Made by a program: the position numbers and the translations under genes
Assembly: GCA_019925095.2 (NCBI GenBank)
Contig: CM034394.1
Location: 21,624,272-21,688,271 of the forward strand
Origin: Dendrolimus kikuchii
Lineage: Eukaryota; Arthropoda; Insecta; Lepidoptera; Lasiocampidae
Reading direction: 5' to 3'
DNA: 64,000 bases
Shown: positions 20,437-32,427 of the stretch, piece by piece
Position numbering within the stretch: the stretch's first letter is position 1
Layout: each line of letters opens with the position of its first letter
Notes under the pieces: model-generated
What the model was told of the DNA's origin: nothing
Seen by the model: the letters and a program-made list of their open reading frames with translations, nothing else
Database searches by the model: none

Positions 20437-20540
20437 AAGCCAATTGGTAAACAGGTTCACTTGATGGTAAGTAGTTACCGTCGCCCATGGACATCTGCAA
20501 AATTAAGGCTGAAACCTCATTAGTGCGTTGCGTTGCGTCG
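20437..20540 (-). repeat. Family A-related tail fragment
   Basis: GGTAAACAGGTTCACTTGAT and GTAGTTACCGTCGCCCATGG, then ACATCTGCAAAATTAAGGC, as in the subfamily at 15145. The repetitive GTTGCGTTGCGTCGTCG follows at 20527-20543. Confidence 0.55.
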
Positions 20541-20934
20541 TCGCAGCGTCAACACTGCGTCGTATTACATATATTTTTAGTAACATGCCACATTATGCGC
20601 TGCATCGTCGCACGCGATGATTAAACGTATCGACGGACGAGTGACGAAACGGAGGAGTGTGATGCGGTGCGCTCTTGGAGCTCCACGCTGGTGCGCCAAT
20701 GCAATCAAGGGAGATATCCGAGTTTTTTTTTAATATTCTACCTTTGTTTCGGCTGTGGCGTAATAAAAGCAACAATAGAAAACGATTATGTAGTGGCGAC
20801 GGTGGTATACATAATTATTGTACGATTAATTACATTTTAATAATAAATATATAACTATACTATATATACACATAAGCTATATACATATATTATACAATAT
20901 ATGGTGCAATATAATATCTACTAATTATATAAAA
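20541..20934. other. Spacer, partly GC-rich
   Basis: 20580-20710 is GC-richer (CGATGATTAAACGTATCGACG, GTGATGCGGTGCGCTC) and then AT-rich to 20934. No gene is recognised. Confidence 0.35.
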
Positions 20935-21240
20935 TTACATATCATTATATTGCAGATAGGATTTCCTGACTAAGTTCTTAAATGTTATTAGGGATTTTGC
21001 TTGTCTGACAGCAACAGGCAATGAATTCCAAAGTTGGACAGCCTTAACCGTGAAAGAATGATTGAAGAACGTTGTATTATGAATAGGAGTAATAAGTCTA
21101 TGTTGACTAGAAGGGCGTAAATTGTGAGAGCAAGAAATAAATTCGAAGCGTTCTTTAAGGTACTGTGGAGTATTAGGGATGAATAACATACTATAAAGCA
21201 ATGAAATAATGTGAGTATTCCGGCGAAAACGAATTGGCAA
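20935..21240 (-). pseudogene. C-terminal fragment of a Jockey/R1-like LINE
   Basis: Minus-strand peptide: MPIRFRRNTHIISLLYSMLF, TPQYLKERFEFISCSHNLR, then HNTTFFNHSFTVKAVQLWNS and LPVAVRQAKSLITFKNLVR. The pattern 'P.YL.ERF.F' followed by 'FF..SFTV.A..LWN.LP..(I/V)R' is a standard LINE C-terminus. The fragment is open for 101 codons but lacks the RT, so it is 5'-truncated. A diverged relative lies at 34960-35235 on the other strand. Confidence 0.85.
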
Positions 21241-21734
21241 CCACTTGAGTTTTTTTTTCGAAATTCAGAAACGTGATCATACTTGCGTAACCCAAATATG
21301 GACCTTATGGATTTTTATTTATTAAATTATATAATGTTAAATGAAACCTATGAAAAAAAATCTATTAACGTCAACGCTACGCTCGTGCTCCAAACCAACT
21401 CCTCCCTAATTAGGTCACTTTCGTCCCTTGCGTAACAATCTACTATTAAAATGATCAATCGTTGAAACCTGAAATGTATTCTGACGATATTTCGAACTTT
21501 CAAATGATATTCCTGTATTAACGTCGGTCTAAGAACGATAATTTAGCTGAAGCTTCTGTTTCATACATATTTGCATTCGCATGTTGCCTTTTTGGGAATT
21601 ATATTAGAGCTTCATTCACGAATACTTGATAGTCGCCAGATAACACTAATCGTATAAAAAAATCATATAAAGTGTGTCGTAACGATAAGTTCATTACCAA
21701 CAATACAAGTACATATCTTACTAATTTATAGTAC
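21241..21734. other. AT-rich spacer
   Basis: No gene or repeat recognised. Confidence 0.4.
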
Positions 21735-22057
21735 TATAATATGACTCCGGTGGTTCGGGCATGTGGAAAGAATGCATGATGAAAGAATGACTAAACAGAT
21801 ATACAATGCAAAAGTGGATGGATGCAGAAGTCGTGGAAGGCCACGACACACCTTCCATGATCAAATTGATCGTGTACTAGCAGAAGGTGATGTTAGGAGC
21901 CTTAAGAACAGACGAGCTTGCATGACAAGAGTTATGAATGTCAAAGAGGCAAGTGAGGTATGTAAGAATAAGCCTAAATGGCACTCTGTTGTTCGTGCCT
22001 ACCCCGCAAGGGAACTGGCGTGAAGTTATGTATGTATGTATGTATGTATAATATGAC
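21735..22057 (+). mobile_element. 5'-truncated RTE-type LINE tail with 11-bp TSD
   Basis: TATAATATGAC at 21735-21745 and 22047-22057 brackets the insertion. The coding tail (frame open at 21763-22023) reads ERMHDERMTKQIYNAKVDG, GRPRHTFHDQIDRVLAEGD and KWHSVVRAYPARELA, followed by a very short 3' UTR ending in (TATG)n. A short UTR ending in a microsatellite is typical of the RTE clade. The perfect TSD and open tail suggest recent insertion. Confidence 0.85.
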
Positions 22058-25000
22058 CTAAATAAAACAAGTTTCTTTCCTTCTTTCTTCTTCATATTTA
22101 AAAATAAGATGAAGAACTTGCAAGCCATGCTAATATACCAAGGCAAACTATTTTCATTGAAATTTCAAATATCAATATTATTAACATCGTAATTTGATTC
22201 TATTGTGGAAAATAATCCGATACACACTTGGCCGCTGATAGGTTCCGTATTAAAAAAAAATAAAAAAAATTTCACCAGTTAACCCTAAAACCCTTAAAAC
22301 CCTATGAAGCGTAGAAAGTTTTCAATGAAGTAATTTTTCTCGAAATATTGCGTATATTTAATAATTTACAATTTTATTATAAAAACTTGGTTGCGCGTAC
22401 AAAAGTTCCATTTTCGTTCAGTAATAGATTGTGAATATTGGCGCTTAGCCGTAGACTATGAGTGTTCCTCATAGACAAATGTTAATATTGGGCGTACCCA
22501 CCGACGCGAGTGTAATGAATTCATCCCGGCTAGACCAGTGTCTCCCTCTCCAGGTTAATCGTGCGCCGACACCCTAAAAATGAACTATTCTTTCACCTGA
22601 ACTCGTATTCCTCGAAATAATTGATGCAGTTTCACGCCGAGTCACTAAAAGGATCTATTTTACCTTCAAATTGTACCCATTTCATTTAGTTAGTAGCAAT
22701 CCATTAGAGTGAAAAGAATTCTGTGCAAGAGAAATTCTTACAAAACAATAAGTAAGAAAACAACTGCCTTTGATTGCTTCTGGCAGCAGTCTGAAGAACT
22801 TTTATAACGGGACCCAAGTTATGAACTAGCGGGCGCGTAATGAATTTGTTATTATGTTTAGAAGACTCTTTCGTACGAGAAAAAGTTTGTGAGGTATTTT
22901 AATGTTAATACGTTATCAAGAATCTGAGAAGTCTTCGGCAACGTTAAGAAGCTGGTGGACATCCTGGAAGTGTTGATCTGGATGATGTAACCCCTCATCC
23001 ATCCTCGTACGCAAAATAGTCGCTAAGTCGTCAAGGTGCGAAAACTGCCCACTTAAATTCGAAGAATACGTTATCAGAACTTGGGGGACGCGATTATATG
23101 ACGTCATCAGCTACGACTGTAGAGTGAATCTTCTTAGTGGTGTGAGCTAAATGGGGATAATACTTTGGGAAAAGTAAGATGGGTCACTTAAAAATTTGCT
23201 AAATATTTAGTAGTTTGAGTTCGAGTAGTTTGATCATGATAGTTTTGAAGGGAACTTGAAAAAGTAGTGCTTTGCCGTGCAGTTTTATTTTCGAATCATC
23301 TGTATTCAGTTTTACAGACCAAATGAAAAATAAATAAAATGGGTAAATGCTCGGTTGTTCGCTGACAAGAAGGGTACCATAGTGCCACGCGAAAATCCAC
23401 TGTTTTAATCATTAGGCTACGAAACGCTAAAATATATTTAATTTAAAATACCCATCATCTCGAAAACTAGTATCAGGTCTTGATCAACCAAATTTGCGTT
23501 GAATGTGTTTTTTGTGCTCTGCCACTCTGATTTTTTTTTTAATTTTACTTGATAGTTTTAAATTTAGAGGGGATGAAATACGCTAGAAATTCGCTACATT
23601 TGAAAAATTCTATCGACCCAATTTGCTTTGGATTTTTTAAATTTCTGTAGCTTTGATGTTCTTTTTTCCGAATCTCTCATTTCACATTTCAAAAATTAGA
23701 GGGGATAGGAATACAATCTTAACGACTTTGGGAGTTATGTCACGCCATTTGTTGGTTTGAACCAAACCAATCAAATCTTTAAAAACCTGTTTATGATTTG
23801 ATCAAGATTTGACCAACGATCTGGGATACACGACTCTACACAAAATTAAAAAAAAAAACTAATTTTTATTAAATCTGCTGCGAACTCTTTTCACTTAAAA
23901 GTTCTTTAGTTTCTAGAGTGTCGTCCGACAGTGGCTAAGTTGACAACGTCGTAACAAATATGTCTTGACAACACACAAACTAAAATATCTTTGTTTGGTC
24001 GTAGTATACAGTGACAAATTTATAATTGGCTCACGTGGTGCGATGTTATGTAAAAGTGTTTTGAGCTAAAGTTTACATATTTTCTTAAATACTTTTTTTA
24101 ATTAATTTATTTTAAAAGCTTGGGCATCATTTCGTTGTGTTGTTTTTTTAAATGCGTAGTTGTGTTATATATCTAATAGATTTTATTAAATCTTATTGGC
24201 ACTCTGAACAAAGGCTCTGATATAATAATCTTACATCATCCTAAATCTGTACCAACTAAAATTGAAGTTTCTGTGATTTCAAAATCAACACCAAAATTTA
24301 AGTAATAGTTGCTACTTATACGATGCCTAAGCATAAATGGTCCTGACTTATTAGAGCTTTTATATGTCAGTTTTCTGAAAAAAAAAATTCTTGCATTGGC
24401 CTCATATTACACAACAGATTTCAATGAAAATAGGGAATTCAATTCGTGTATCTTTCATTAAAATATCTTGTAGGAACGAAGCCTTTACAAAATCTTTCTA
24501 TCTGTCCGTCCATGTGTTTCACAACCATTATAATGATAAAGCATTACAAGCCATGTAAAACAATTCAATATATCTAACGCTTTAATATTGATTCCGACTT
24601 AACAGCTTAAACAAATGTTGCTCAGCTTTTAATCTGTTGGATAAATATTCTTCGACACTCCTTTACATTATGTTTTTTGTTGTTCCAATTGTCCTTTATT
24701 TATAAGGGTTATTTGATTTTATTGCTGTAAAAATATAATGCAATTAAAACAAACAACATTTTATGTACAGCTCATTGGCTATTAGAAAAATATTGCGATC
24801 GTTTAGAACATTTAATGTTAGATCGTCGTAGATTAGCAGTGCCTTTATAAATATATTCACAAAAATCTAAAAAGTTATTCATGCTTGGTATATATAATTA
24901 CAGTTACTCTGATATTAATTTACCAAAAAAATCTATGAGAAAAATAAAGGATGCTTTATTTAATCCTTGAATTAAGTTTTGATTGAAACTATTAAGGAAT

Positions 25001-26560
25001 CTTCAAAAAAAAAAAATAGTTCCTAATTGATTTTTTATTCTATTAGTTATATATACGTAATTATTTTCACCGTTCTGGGTCTTATTTCTAAGAATTTTCT
25101 ACTTCTTCGCAAAATCATCAGTACCAATTATTGTCTCTATGGTCTCAAGCTTCTCTGATGTATTCAGATTTTTTTAATAACTGTATTTTAGCATATATTT
25201 ATGGTTTTTCTCTTCCACTAATTTCCATTGTATCCACTGTTTTCTTGGCAGTTGCTTTTTCGGTCATCATTTTTTTATTTGTATCTTTATTTTTTCCTTC
25301 TTTTAGTGTTTAAATTTTTTTCAATTATATTTTATTAGGACCGATTCGATGTAATCTGTAATGGGGAATAAGATTTTTTATTTTAATTTGGGTTGACATC
25401 TTTAGGATTATATTCGATTTCAATTGATTGTATATCATTATTTGCCCACTCACAACTATATTAGAGAAAACAACTTGTCGGGCCGCAATCAAATCTATCC
25501 GCGGCAGTTTGCACAAGCGCAAACCTTTTTTGGCACCGTCCGTGCTTCATTCCTAAACAAAAAGTTTCTCGTTCAGGGACTTTGTCCACTGGTCAGCTTC
25601 GTCGAGTTATTTTCCACCAACTTTGAAGTAGCGTCCCATCAAGGCTATATAAAGCATTTCGGAGTGTATACAACATATGCTTTTATCATTGTTATTCAAT
25701 GTAGTAATAAATTGCATTTTTTTGTTCGTAGTATAATATACTAGATTATTAATATCATTGTGGCAAGCTATTCCAAATTATTAATATAGGTATATTTGAA
25801 AGTCATAATCGGTAGTGCAAAGTACAGTCAAGCCAATCATTTTTAGCTTATCAATTAATGGTCTCAAGACGTTGACAAGTTTGATTGGGACTTCAAATTT
25901 TAAATTATTTATTGCACGTAAGTAAACTTGCAGGTAATCCAATTCGTAAGTAATTGCCATTAACAAATTAGATTGTGTTTACTAAATAATTTCGAATCTA
26001 CCTTACAAAGCGATACCAAACTTAACGTTGTAGCACTGATTCCAAATTCTAATAACAAAGAAGCTTAATTAATCTCATCAGTTTTTTTATGAAATTTATT
26101 TGCTTGTTTCGCAGTTCATCGGTGTGATACAGGTTTTAATTATCTACTAACCCCCTTATTCATAATAGGTATACGAGACATAGTCTTGCTTAAAAAAGTT
26201 GAAATAAAGTGATTATAAATAAAACTTTAGTACTCGGATATAAACATTATATGACTATTATGAATAAAGTTACAGTTTATATGCTGTTATCTATAAGGCG
26301 TTAAATATATTAAACATTTTGCTTATGCAATTAAGCGATTAAGCAAACATACGTCATAATCCTTGGCAATGTGAGATTCCTTCTTCTTCTTACTTAGATC
26401 CACGTTTTTTTCTAACACTAAACATAATTATTTTGCAACTTTTGCCCTTGAAGAAAATCTGAATTATGAGATTAATTTATCAATTTTTTCCTTGACATAT
26501 AAAATTTGTATTAAAAATCAGTTCTCATTTGTGAAAATAAATCTATAGACCCATCTTCAA
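22058..26560. other. 4.5-kb AT-rich stretch without recognisable genes
   Basis: Nothing here matches the repeat families of the window. One minus-strand frame at 22916-23107 (QFSHLDDLATILRTRM, EGLHHPDQHFQDVHQLLNVA) has protein-like composition but no recognisable domain. 25440-25640 is GC-richer without a supported product. The stretch could be intronic. Confidence 0.4.
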
Positions 26561-26578
26561 TGAACATATCTTGTGTCT

Positions 26579-26785
26579 ATGCAAAATCAAAGTACAGCAA
26601 ACTCAACCGCAACCAGCTCATTGCGAAGTCCTCTTTACACTTCATCCGTGATGGCGGACAATGTTGTGCAAATACCAGCTGTCCGCAGCGGTTCGTTAGC
26701 GCACCGTGTACCACGAATCAGAGAAACGCTGAGGCGGAAACTTATACAAAAGTCGTGCTGGGAAGTATATTATTACAAATAAGTA
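26579..26785 (+). other. Candidate host coding exon or small ORF (weak)
   Basis: From ATG at 26579 the frame reads MQNQSTANSTATSSLRSPLY, then VMADNVVQIPAVRSGS and HRVPRIRETLRRKLIQKSC. It is more GC-rich and more protein-like than neighbouring frames. A possible donor GAA|GTATAT follows the Trp near 26764; otherwise it ends in a stop after VYYYK. No family is recognised. It precedes a repeat (26822), so it may also be repeat-derived. Confidence 0.25.
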
Positions 26786-26821
26786 ATTTTATTATAAGAT
26801 CTTTGATCATTATTATTATAC

Positions 26822-27145
26822 GAGCGTTAAGTCAGGGTGCAGTTGCATCTGCCAGGGCTAGCAGAGGGGCTAGGCTTTATACCGGTGGCCCTGGCACTAA
26901 GGTCGAATGACGGAACACCGAGGGGTTTAGTGGATATCCCTGATTGCGATGTGGTAATAGCACTTCTAGTTCTGGCTAAAGGTACTAGTGCCACCCCGAC
27001 CTAGCGAGTCACACACACTGGCCGTGATTTTCCATCTACGCGCAGCTGATGGTCCTCAATAGAATTTCCCCTCGTTAAAAAGGGTGCAGTTGTAAAACTA
27101 GCCTCAGGCACTTGTGCCGAACATTTCTTCAACTGCATCCATTTT
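26822..27145 (+). repeat. Unclassified repeat P with GGTGCAGTTG ends
   Basis: GGGTGCAGTTG at 26836 and CAACTGCATCC at 27130 form an 11-bp inverted pair with one mismatch; a third GGGTGCAGTTG occurs at 27083. GGAACACCGAGGGGTTTAGTGG-type sequence at 26912 recurs in antisense at 53288-53310 (ACTAAACACCTCGGTATTCC). It is probably a piece of a LINE or a non-autonomous derivative. Confidence 0.45.
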
Positions 27146-27158
27146 GTACCATATCTAC

Positions 27159-27467
27159 TTTTTTATTGCAGGAGACCAGCACACAGGCAGACGGCCCACT
27201 TGATGGAAAGCGGTTACCATCGCCTATGGACATTTGCAACACCAAAGTTGCTACAAATGCGCTGCTGCTCTCTTAAGGGAGACTGGAACCTGGTCACTAA
27301 TGCAGGAACACAACTCAATGTTGTTATGGCGACATACTTTAGACCAGGGGTGGTAGCCATCCAGTCGGGCAAATGCCCTACCACCTGGCTGCGGGTTGTT
27401 AAGTCGCCTCTTACGACAGGCCGCCCGGCCGCAGGAAATTGTATTCTTTCTCCGTTCCTACACGGAT
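27159..27467 (-). mobile_element. Family A short retroposon, full length
   Basis: Antisense copy from TTTTTTATTGCAGGAGACC to TTCCTACACGGAT, inserted directly next to repeat P. Confidence 0.85.
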
Positions 27468-27639
27468 AAAACTTATATATATGTTACATATATTAATACT
27501 GCTCTATCCTTATGTATGTTTCTCTAAGATGTCTCGTAATGTGTGTGTTTTACCCAAAAATAAATGTTTGTTTATTTTTTTCTTTAAAAATGTAAGTAGG
27601 ATTCAGACCCTTCGGCTTTGAAACACGGGGTCCGTTTTC

Positions 27640-27884
27640 ACGATTTTTCCTATCCACTTTGCGCGATCTTTGGTCTCGCAAGTTTTGGGACTATTCGTAC
27701 ATATGTGCTTCACGACGTCAAGCCAGAGTTTTTTGGGCTTTTTGTGACATTTGTTCCTCACATATCTAACTGGTCTCTGTAAAACGTGGCCGTATCAGCG
27801 TAGGTGGCTCTCTTACAGATGCTCTGCTGTGTCACGAACGTGGAGTCTGCCGCGATATGCAGGAGTTTTCACATTTCACGCTCT
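27640..27884 (-). pseudogene. C-terminal fragment of another LINE
   Basis: On the minus strand the sequence reads (with one stop) RARDTAEHL, then SHLRWYGHVLQRPVRYVRNK, KKPKKLWLDVVKHICTN and DRAKWIGKIVKTDPV. '(L)RWYGHV..RP..YV' plus 'WLDVVK' plus 'DRAKW' and a final DP(V/A) is the end of a distinct LINE group. It is degenerate and non-functional, and abuts a family A copy. Confidence 0.7.
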
Positions 27885-28122
27885 ATTGCATGAGTTCAGC
27901 CAAGCAGACAACCCATCCGATGGAAAGCGCTTAACACCGCCTATGGACTTTTACAATATCAAAGTTGCTGCCGATGTGCAGCCGTTCTCGAAAATATTGG
28001 AACCTGGCCACTAACGCCGGACAAAAAGAAATTAGCCATCCAGAGGAGCATATACCCTACCACCTCTTACGACAGTCTACCCGGCTGCCGGAAATTGTAT
28101 TGTTTCTCCGTTCTTGCACAAA
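27885..28122 (-). mobile_element. Family A short retroposon, diverged and internally deleted
   Basis: CTATTGCATGAGTTCAGCC, ATCCGATGGAAAGCGC and CCGGAAATTGTATTGTTTC are in family order; about 60 bp of the centre are missing and no T-run remains. It is one of the oldest copies here. Confidence 0.75.
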
Positions 28123-29240
28123 TAGAAAGAAAACGAAATACTTTTGACATTTCCACCTTTAGAAAAATCTTTCTATTTACTTAGCTGCGATCTATCCATT
28201 TTCCTATAGCATCGAGAAAAGGGGAATTTACACGTTGTGTGAGCCGAAATAAGCTTTTATATTTTTATGTTTACACTAGAAGGCTGTCGGCGGTTCTGCT
28301 ACGATAAAGTTTCACCCTTCCATTTCCTTTATTCGGCGTTTTCGGGCACACTCTTACACGGTTAAGTTGATGTCGGTGGTTTTATATGTTTATTTTTTGG
28401 GGCTGATTTTTTGCTCTGTTTACGCTGTGGAATTCGGCAAATACAATACCATGTTATCGAGTCCATGAGGGGTAAATATTAAAATTAATAAATATTTGAA
28501 TCTAGAATCATATTTAATTGTTGAAATAATTTCTCTTCTAAAGATATTTTATAAATAAATTACAAACTATTAAAAACACAACATTACTAACTATAAAGAA
28601 AGAAAGAAAGAATAATGTGTATTTAGGACAAGGTACAAAAAGACAATATGTTAACATAATATCAATTATGGTTTCCTAAAAAGGCCCATGCTCAAAACAT
28701 CATTACAAATAAAACAACAAAAACATAAAAACAAACGAACAGAGGTAAAAATAAAACTTAATAATAAAAAGAAAATTTATGGATAAAAAAAAAAACCAAA
28801 TAAGTATTTCATATAACTAGTGACGAAAGTTAGAAACGATTTGGTAATTATATACTAGATTACATAAATCCAGTTTAATACTGGTTAATAAAATGGAATA
28901 TATGACAATTATACTATATGTATAGAATACTTCTATAAAATTAAACTGTATTAGATAATACAGTCCCATGACGTCTCATGAGAAACTATTATTTTAATAA
29001 AAAAAACTTTTTGATCTTAAGAAATAATTTAACAGCTTTTAATATATTATTGTAATCTAATGATCTACTGAAATAAATTAATTTTATTATTATATTTGGA
29101 ATCTACTAAAATATATACGTATGTATAACGGTGTACCAATTTATATAAAAATATCTAGAATCTTTATAAAACGTATGTTTTTTCAATTGTCTTAAAACCT
29201 CTATTGTATGATATGAGACACCCCGTACAAACCATCACAT
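28123..29240. other. AT-rich spacer with (GAAA)n
   Basis: A short GAAAGAAAGAAAGAA tract lies at 28597-28612. No gene is recognised; the very AT-rich interior (28480-29240) has no open frame of note. Confidence 0.4.
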
Positions 29241-29536
29241 TTTTATTTATTGCATGAGTTCAGCAGACAGGCAAACGGCCCAGCTACTAGAGAGTGGTTA
29301 CCATCGCCTATGAACATCTGTAACACCAAAGGTGCTGCTCTAAAGAGAAACTGGAACCTGGCCACTAATGCTGGAACACAACTTAAAGTTGTAATGGCGG
29401 CGTACCCTAGACTAGACGGTGGTAGCCATCCAGACGGGCAAATACCATAGCACTTGACTGTGGGTTGTTTTGTTGCCTCTTACGATAGGCTGCCCAGCAG
29501 CCGGAAATTATATTCTTTCTCCGGTCTTGCAAGGAT
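29241..29536 (-). mobile_element. Family A short retroposon
   Basis: Antisense, TTTTTATTTATTGCATGAG to CTTGCAAGGAT, with a small deletion in the 'ctacaaatgcgctg' segment. Confidence 0.8.
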
Positions 29537-30284
29537 AACGGATTTGTTTTGTAGAAGTAAAAAAAGTGGCTCAATTTTATAAACCCTTCTAAAAAATTAG
29601 GATTTATCACCTAACATAGCCATTATTTTAATTAAACAATATAAAAATAATATTTATCAAAGATTTTTGGAAAATTTCAAATGGTCCTTCAAGCTGGATC
29701 TGTATTAGCTGATTTATCCTTTTAAACCAATTCTATTTGTGTCATATTTAAATTTTCCCATCTCTAAAAGAAACCAGAATATATCTTTTGTCCCAGGACC
29801 ATGTAACAAAAAGCAATCTTTTACAATATTAAACGTGCATGCTAAAGGGAGAATAACTCTATTACAAAGTTACGTGTATACCGAAAATGTAATAACACCT
29901 ATCTTGTAACCAGCAGCACATGTTCCTTCTAAGAAAATATTACCTCTTAAATTATCTTTGAAACTGGTATTGTACAGAAGATATTTTAGTTTGAGGCTGT
30001 TACAGACTATAAAACAGAGGCGACTACAATCACGTCAGAATAATAATTAAAATTATGGAAACCGTATAAAAATAGCTACGAAATATATACATCGCAACTC
30101 TTTTCTCTTCTAGCATCGAGAACGTGTTGGAAATGGATGCATATGCAATCATATTATGCTCTTTGTTTATTAGAGTATCATTAGTAATGATAACCATATT
30201 AACTTGGTCTTATTTTACAAATAAAAATCAAGGTAGTGAGTTTTATTTTAAATTTTTAGTACAATCACAAATATATAAATATTA
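29537..30284. other. AT-rich spacer with a fragment of the TIR element at 51789
   Basis: AAATTTCAAATGGTCCTTCA and AGCTGGATCT at 29674-29704 resemble the left arm of the 51789-52560 element. The rest is featureless. Confidence 0.4.
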
Positions 30285-30782
30285 TAGTACATTATGGTAC
30301 TAGTGTGTAACATTGGTGATTACCGTCGAGGGGCCATTGAGACTCGAGCCGTAGGCGAGGGTCTTAAGAGAGCCGAGGACGGTAATCATCAATACACACG
30401 TGTATCACACGTCGTTTTTCAACACACTTGTGAATAAAATAACAACAAAAACTCATTTTATTTAATAGATAAAAAAAGTTATATATGAGTGAAAGTTTTA
30501 TTTATTAAACACGTACGAGTTAAAATTATCTATTTAAATAAGAAGTTGCATGAAATGAGCAAGCAATAGGAACATTAATTTATTTGTTCTATAGAACACG
30601 ATCTTTTTTTTTTAATAAAAACTTTTTTAAGAACAAAGCAACACAACCAATAAAATTTAAAAAAAAATCTATAACTCACTAGTGAGTTATAATGTTTTTT
30701 AGTCACAGTTTGATTATGGGTGTCATTCTGTGCCTAATTGCGGTGACCATAGAGCCACTTTATGAGCAAGTGTGTTGAAAAA
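30285..30782 (+). mobile_element. Family E element, copy 1
   Basis: About 498 bp, nearly identical to 33841-34341. The left part is an inverted repeat around GGTGATTACCGTC...GACGGTAATCATC with a GC-rich loop (ACTCGAGCCGTAGGCGAGG). The right part is bounded by TTTTCAACACACTTG (30415) and CAAGTGTGTTGAAAA (30768). AAATATTA flanks both ends, a candidate 8-bp TSD. There is no coding capacity. It is probably a non-autonomous DNA element; superfamily unassigned. Confidence 0.7.
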
Positions 30783-31550
30783 AATATTAATTTATGTTTG
30801 TGACTTATTTGAAACGCTGTAAACCTATGACTTTTTTGTTTTACTCACACATATATATACTATATTATTTAATATGAATAAAAAAGCTGTTACTATATTT
30901 TTATTTTAACGCAATTTCTATAATTATAGTAAGGTTATCCTTTTGAGAATATTTTTGAGTTTCTTTATTATTTGATCATAACCTCTAAACGGCTAAATTG
31001 ATTTAGATACAAGTACTTTTCTTAGAATACTTACGTCTTCCCGAATATCTTATCTCTACTTTCCAATGCCCATTTCTACGGTAGTAAGCAGAAAAGTGGC
31101 GAGGGAAGCGGGCAGTGCCAGTACCAATAATGTGAACAAGGCACTAGACTAGATGAAGAATAACATTTTATTTTGTCATATATTGAATAAGGGACCGAAA
31201 AAGGTAGACGAACTTTAAGAAAGTCTGCGAAATACTAACTAGGGACAGCGCGTATATCTTTCAGATGCATCTTAACAGATAAGCACGTTGTCACGTCAAG
31301 CGTTAGCGATAATCACACGGACGTGACAGTCTCTATGGTCACGTTCTGTGAATCGTGACGTGAAGATCCCACTAATAGCTGCCACGGAGAGCATAATTTT
31401 ACTTATGACTTTAAGGCTCGTATTCTAGAAGATTAATTACCTACACGCACCCTGATAATTGAGATGACAATCAGGTTTTTCAATATATTTTTTTGTAATA
31501 AATAATAATAATAATCGGCAGACAAACACACAAATTGTATATCCCCAAAT
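30783..31550. other. AT-rich spacer
   Basis: No gene recognised. 31240-31400 is moderately GC-rich without a supported frame. A short AATAATAATAATAAT tract lies at 31500-31514. Confidence 0.4.
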
Positions 31551-31735
31551 TAAGCAAGTTACGCTTGTGTTATGGGTAATATACAACGGACTACTCTAGG
31601 GCCAATCCCTGACACCCAGACCATAGTAAATAATGGAGAAAATACGTTTCCGAAATTTACTATATCAGGAATCCAACCCGGAGCCTCTATGTTGCAGTGA
31701 GGTAGGCCGGTAAAGGCCGTCAAATGGAAACATGT
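31551..31735 (-). mobile_element. Probable tRNA-derived SINE remnant
   Basis: On the minus strand, GGCTCCGGGTTGGATTCCTG contains a B-box-like GGTTGGATTCC. The body phrase GGGCCAATCCCTGACACCCA matches AGGGTCGGTCCCAGACACCC at 61480, so it is dispersed. The A box is not convincing. Confidence 0.5.
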
Positions 31736-32006
31736 ATAAGTTTTATAACAAAGTATTTTTTTAAACTATATTTTAAACATTTATATCAATCTAAAAATAA
31801 ATTTTTGAACCCGAGGTACCCGAGTACCGAAAACACGCCGAAAATTCCCGAATAAACCCGAACACGCATATGACGTCTCTAAGATAATTACTACTCACCA
31901 TAGCTTCGTAGCACACAGCTGATGTGTAAGAAGCTACGATCAGTTGTTATGAGAAATTAACATATTTTTTTAATTAAGATCATATATTAAACATAGTTAT
32001 AAAACT

Positions 32007-32044
<38 letters not shown>

Positions 32045-32427
32045 TATGACTTTTCTATTTTTTACAAAAAAAAATTGATTCAAAAACCAAATTAGTATAG
32101 TTGAAATGTAACACGTTTCAGTCACACTTTATGATATTGATAGTGGTTTTTAATTTTGGAGGTTTGTTTTATCAAGTATTGTGTCGTGGTTAAATTAAAA
32201 TTGTTGCCAATACCTATAACATCCGAATCATTAGGAATATGTTAAACAAGGAAGTACTGAAAGGGTTTTACTGGAAGAATTAGTGATGAATTTTTTTTTA
32301 TAGTACACACCGTATTATCCAATAAATATATTTAGGCCTCTATTTTATACTTTATTAACTGTCTTATGTGGTTTCTACTAGCATCCCAAGTCAGGTGTTA
32401 AATATGGTTAGCGCTTCGCTCCTTTTC
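31736..32427. repeat. AT-rich spacer with (TA)n microsatellite
   Basis: An uninterrupted (TA)n run spans about 32009-32038, with shorter TA runs after it. No gene is seen. Confidence 0.7.

Noticed and set aside
22916..23107. 63-codon minus-strand ORF with a coiled-coil-like stretch
   Set aside because: Isolated, no recognised family, no supporting splice context; kept only as a remark on the spacer.
32009..32046. (TA)n tract as a CRISPR or origin-like repeat
   Set aside because: A plain dinucleotide microsatellite; there is no spacer structure.
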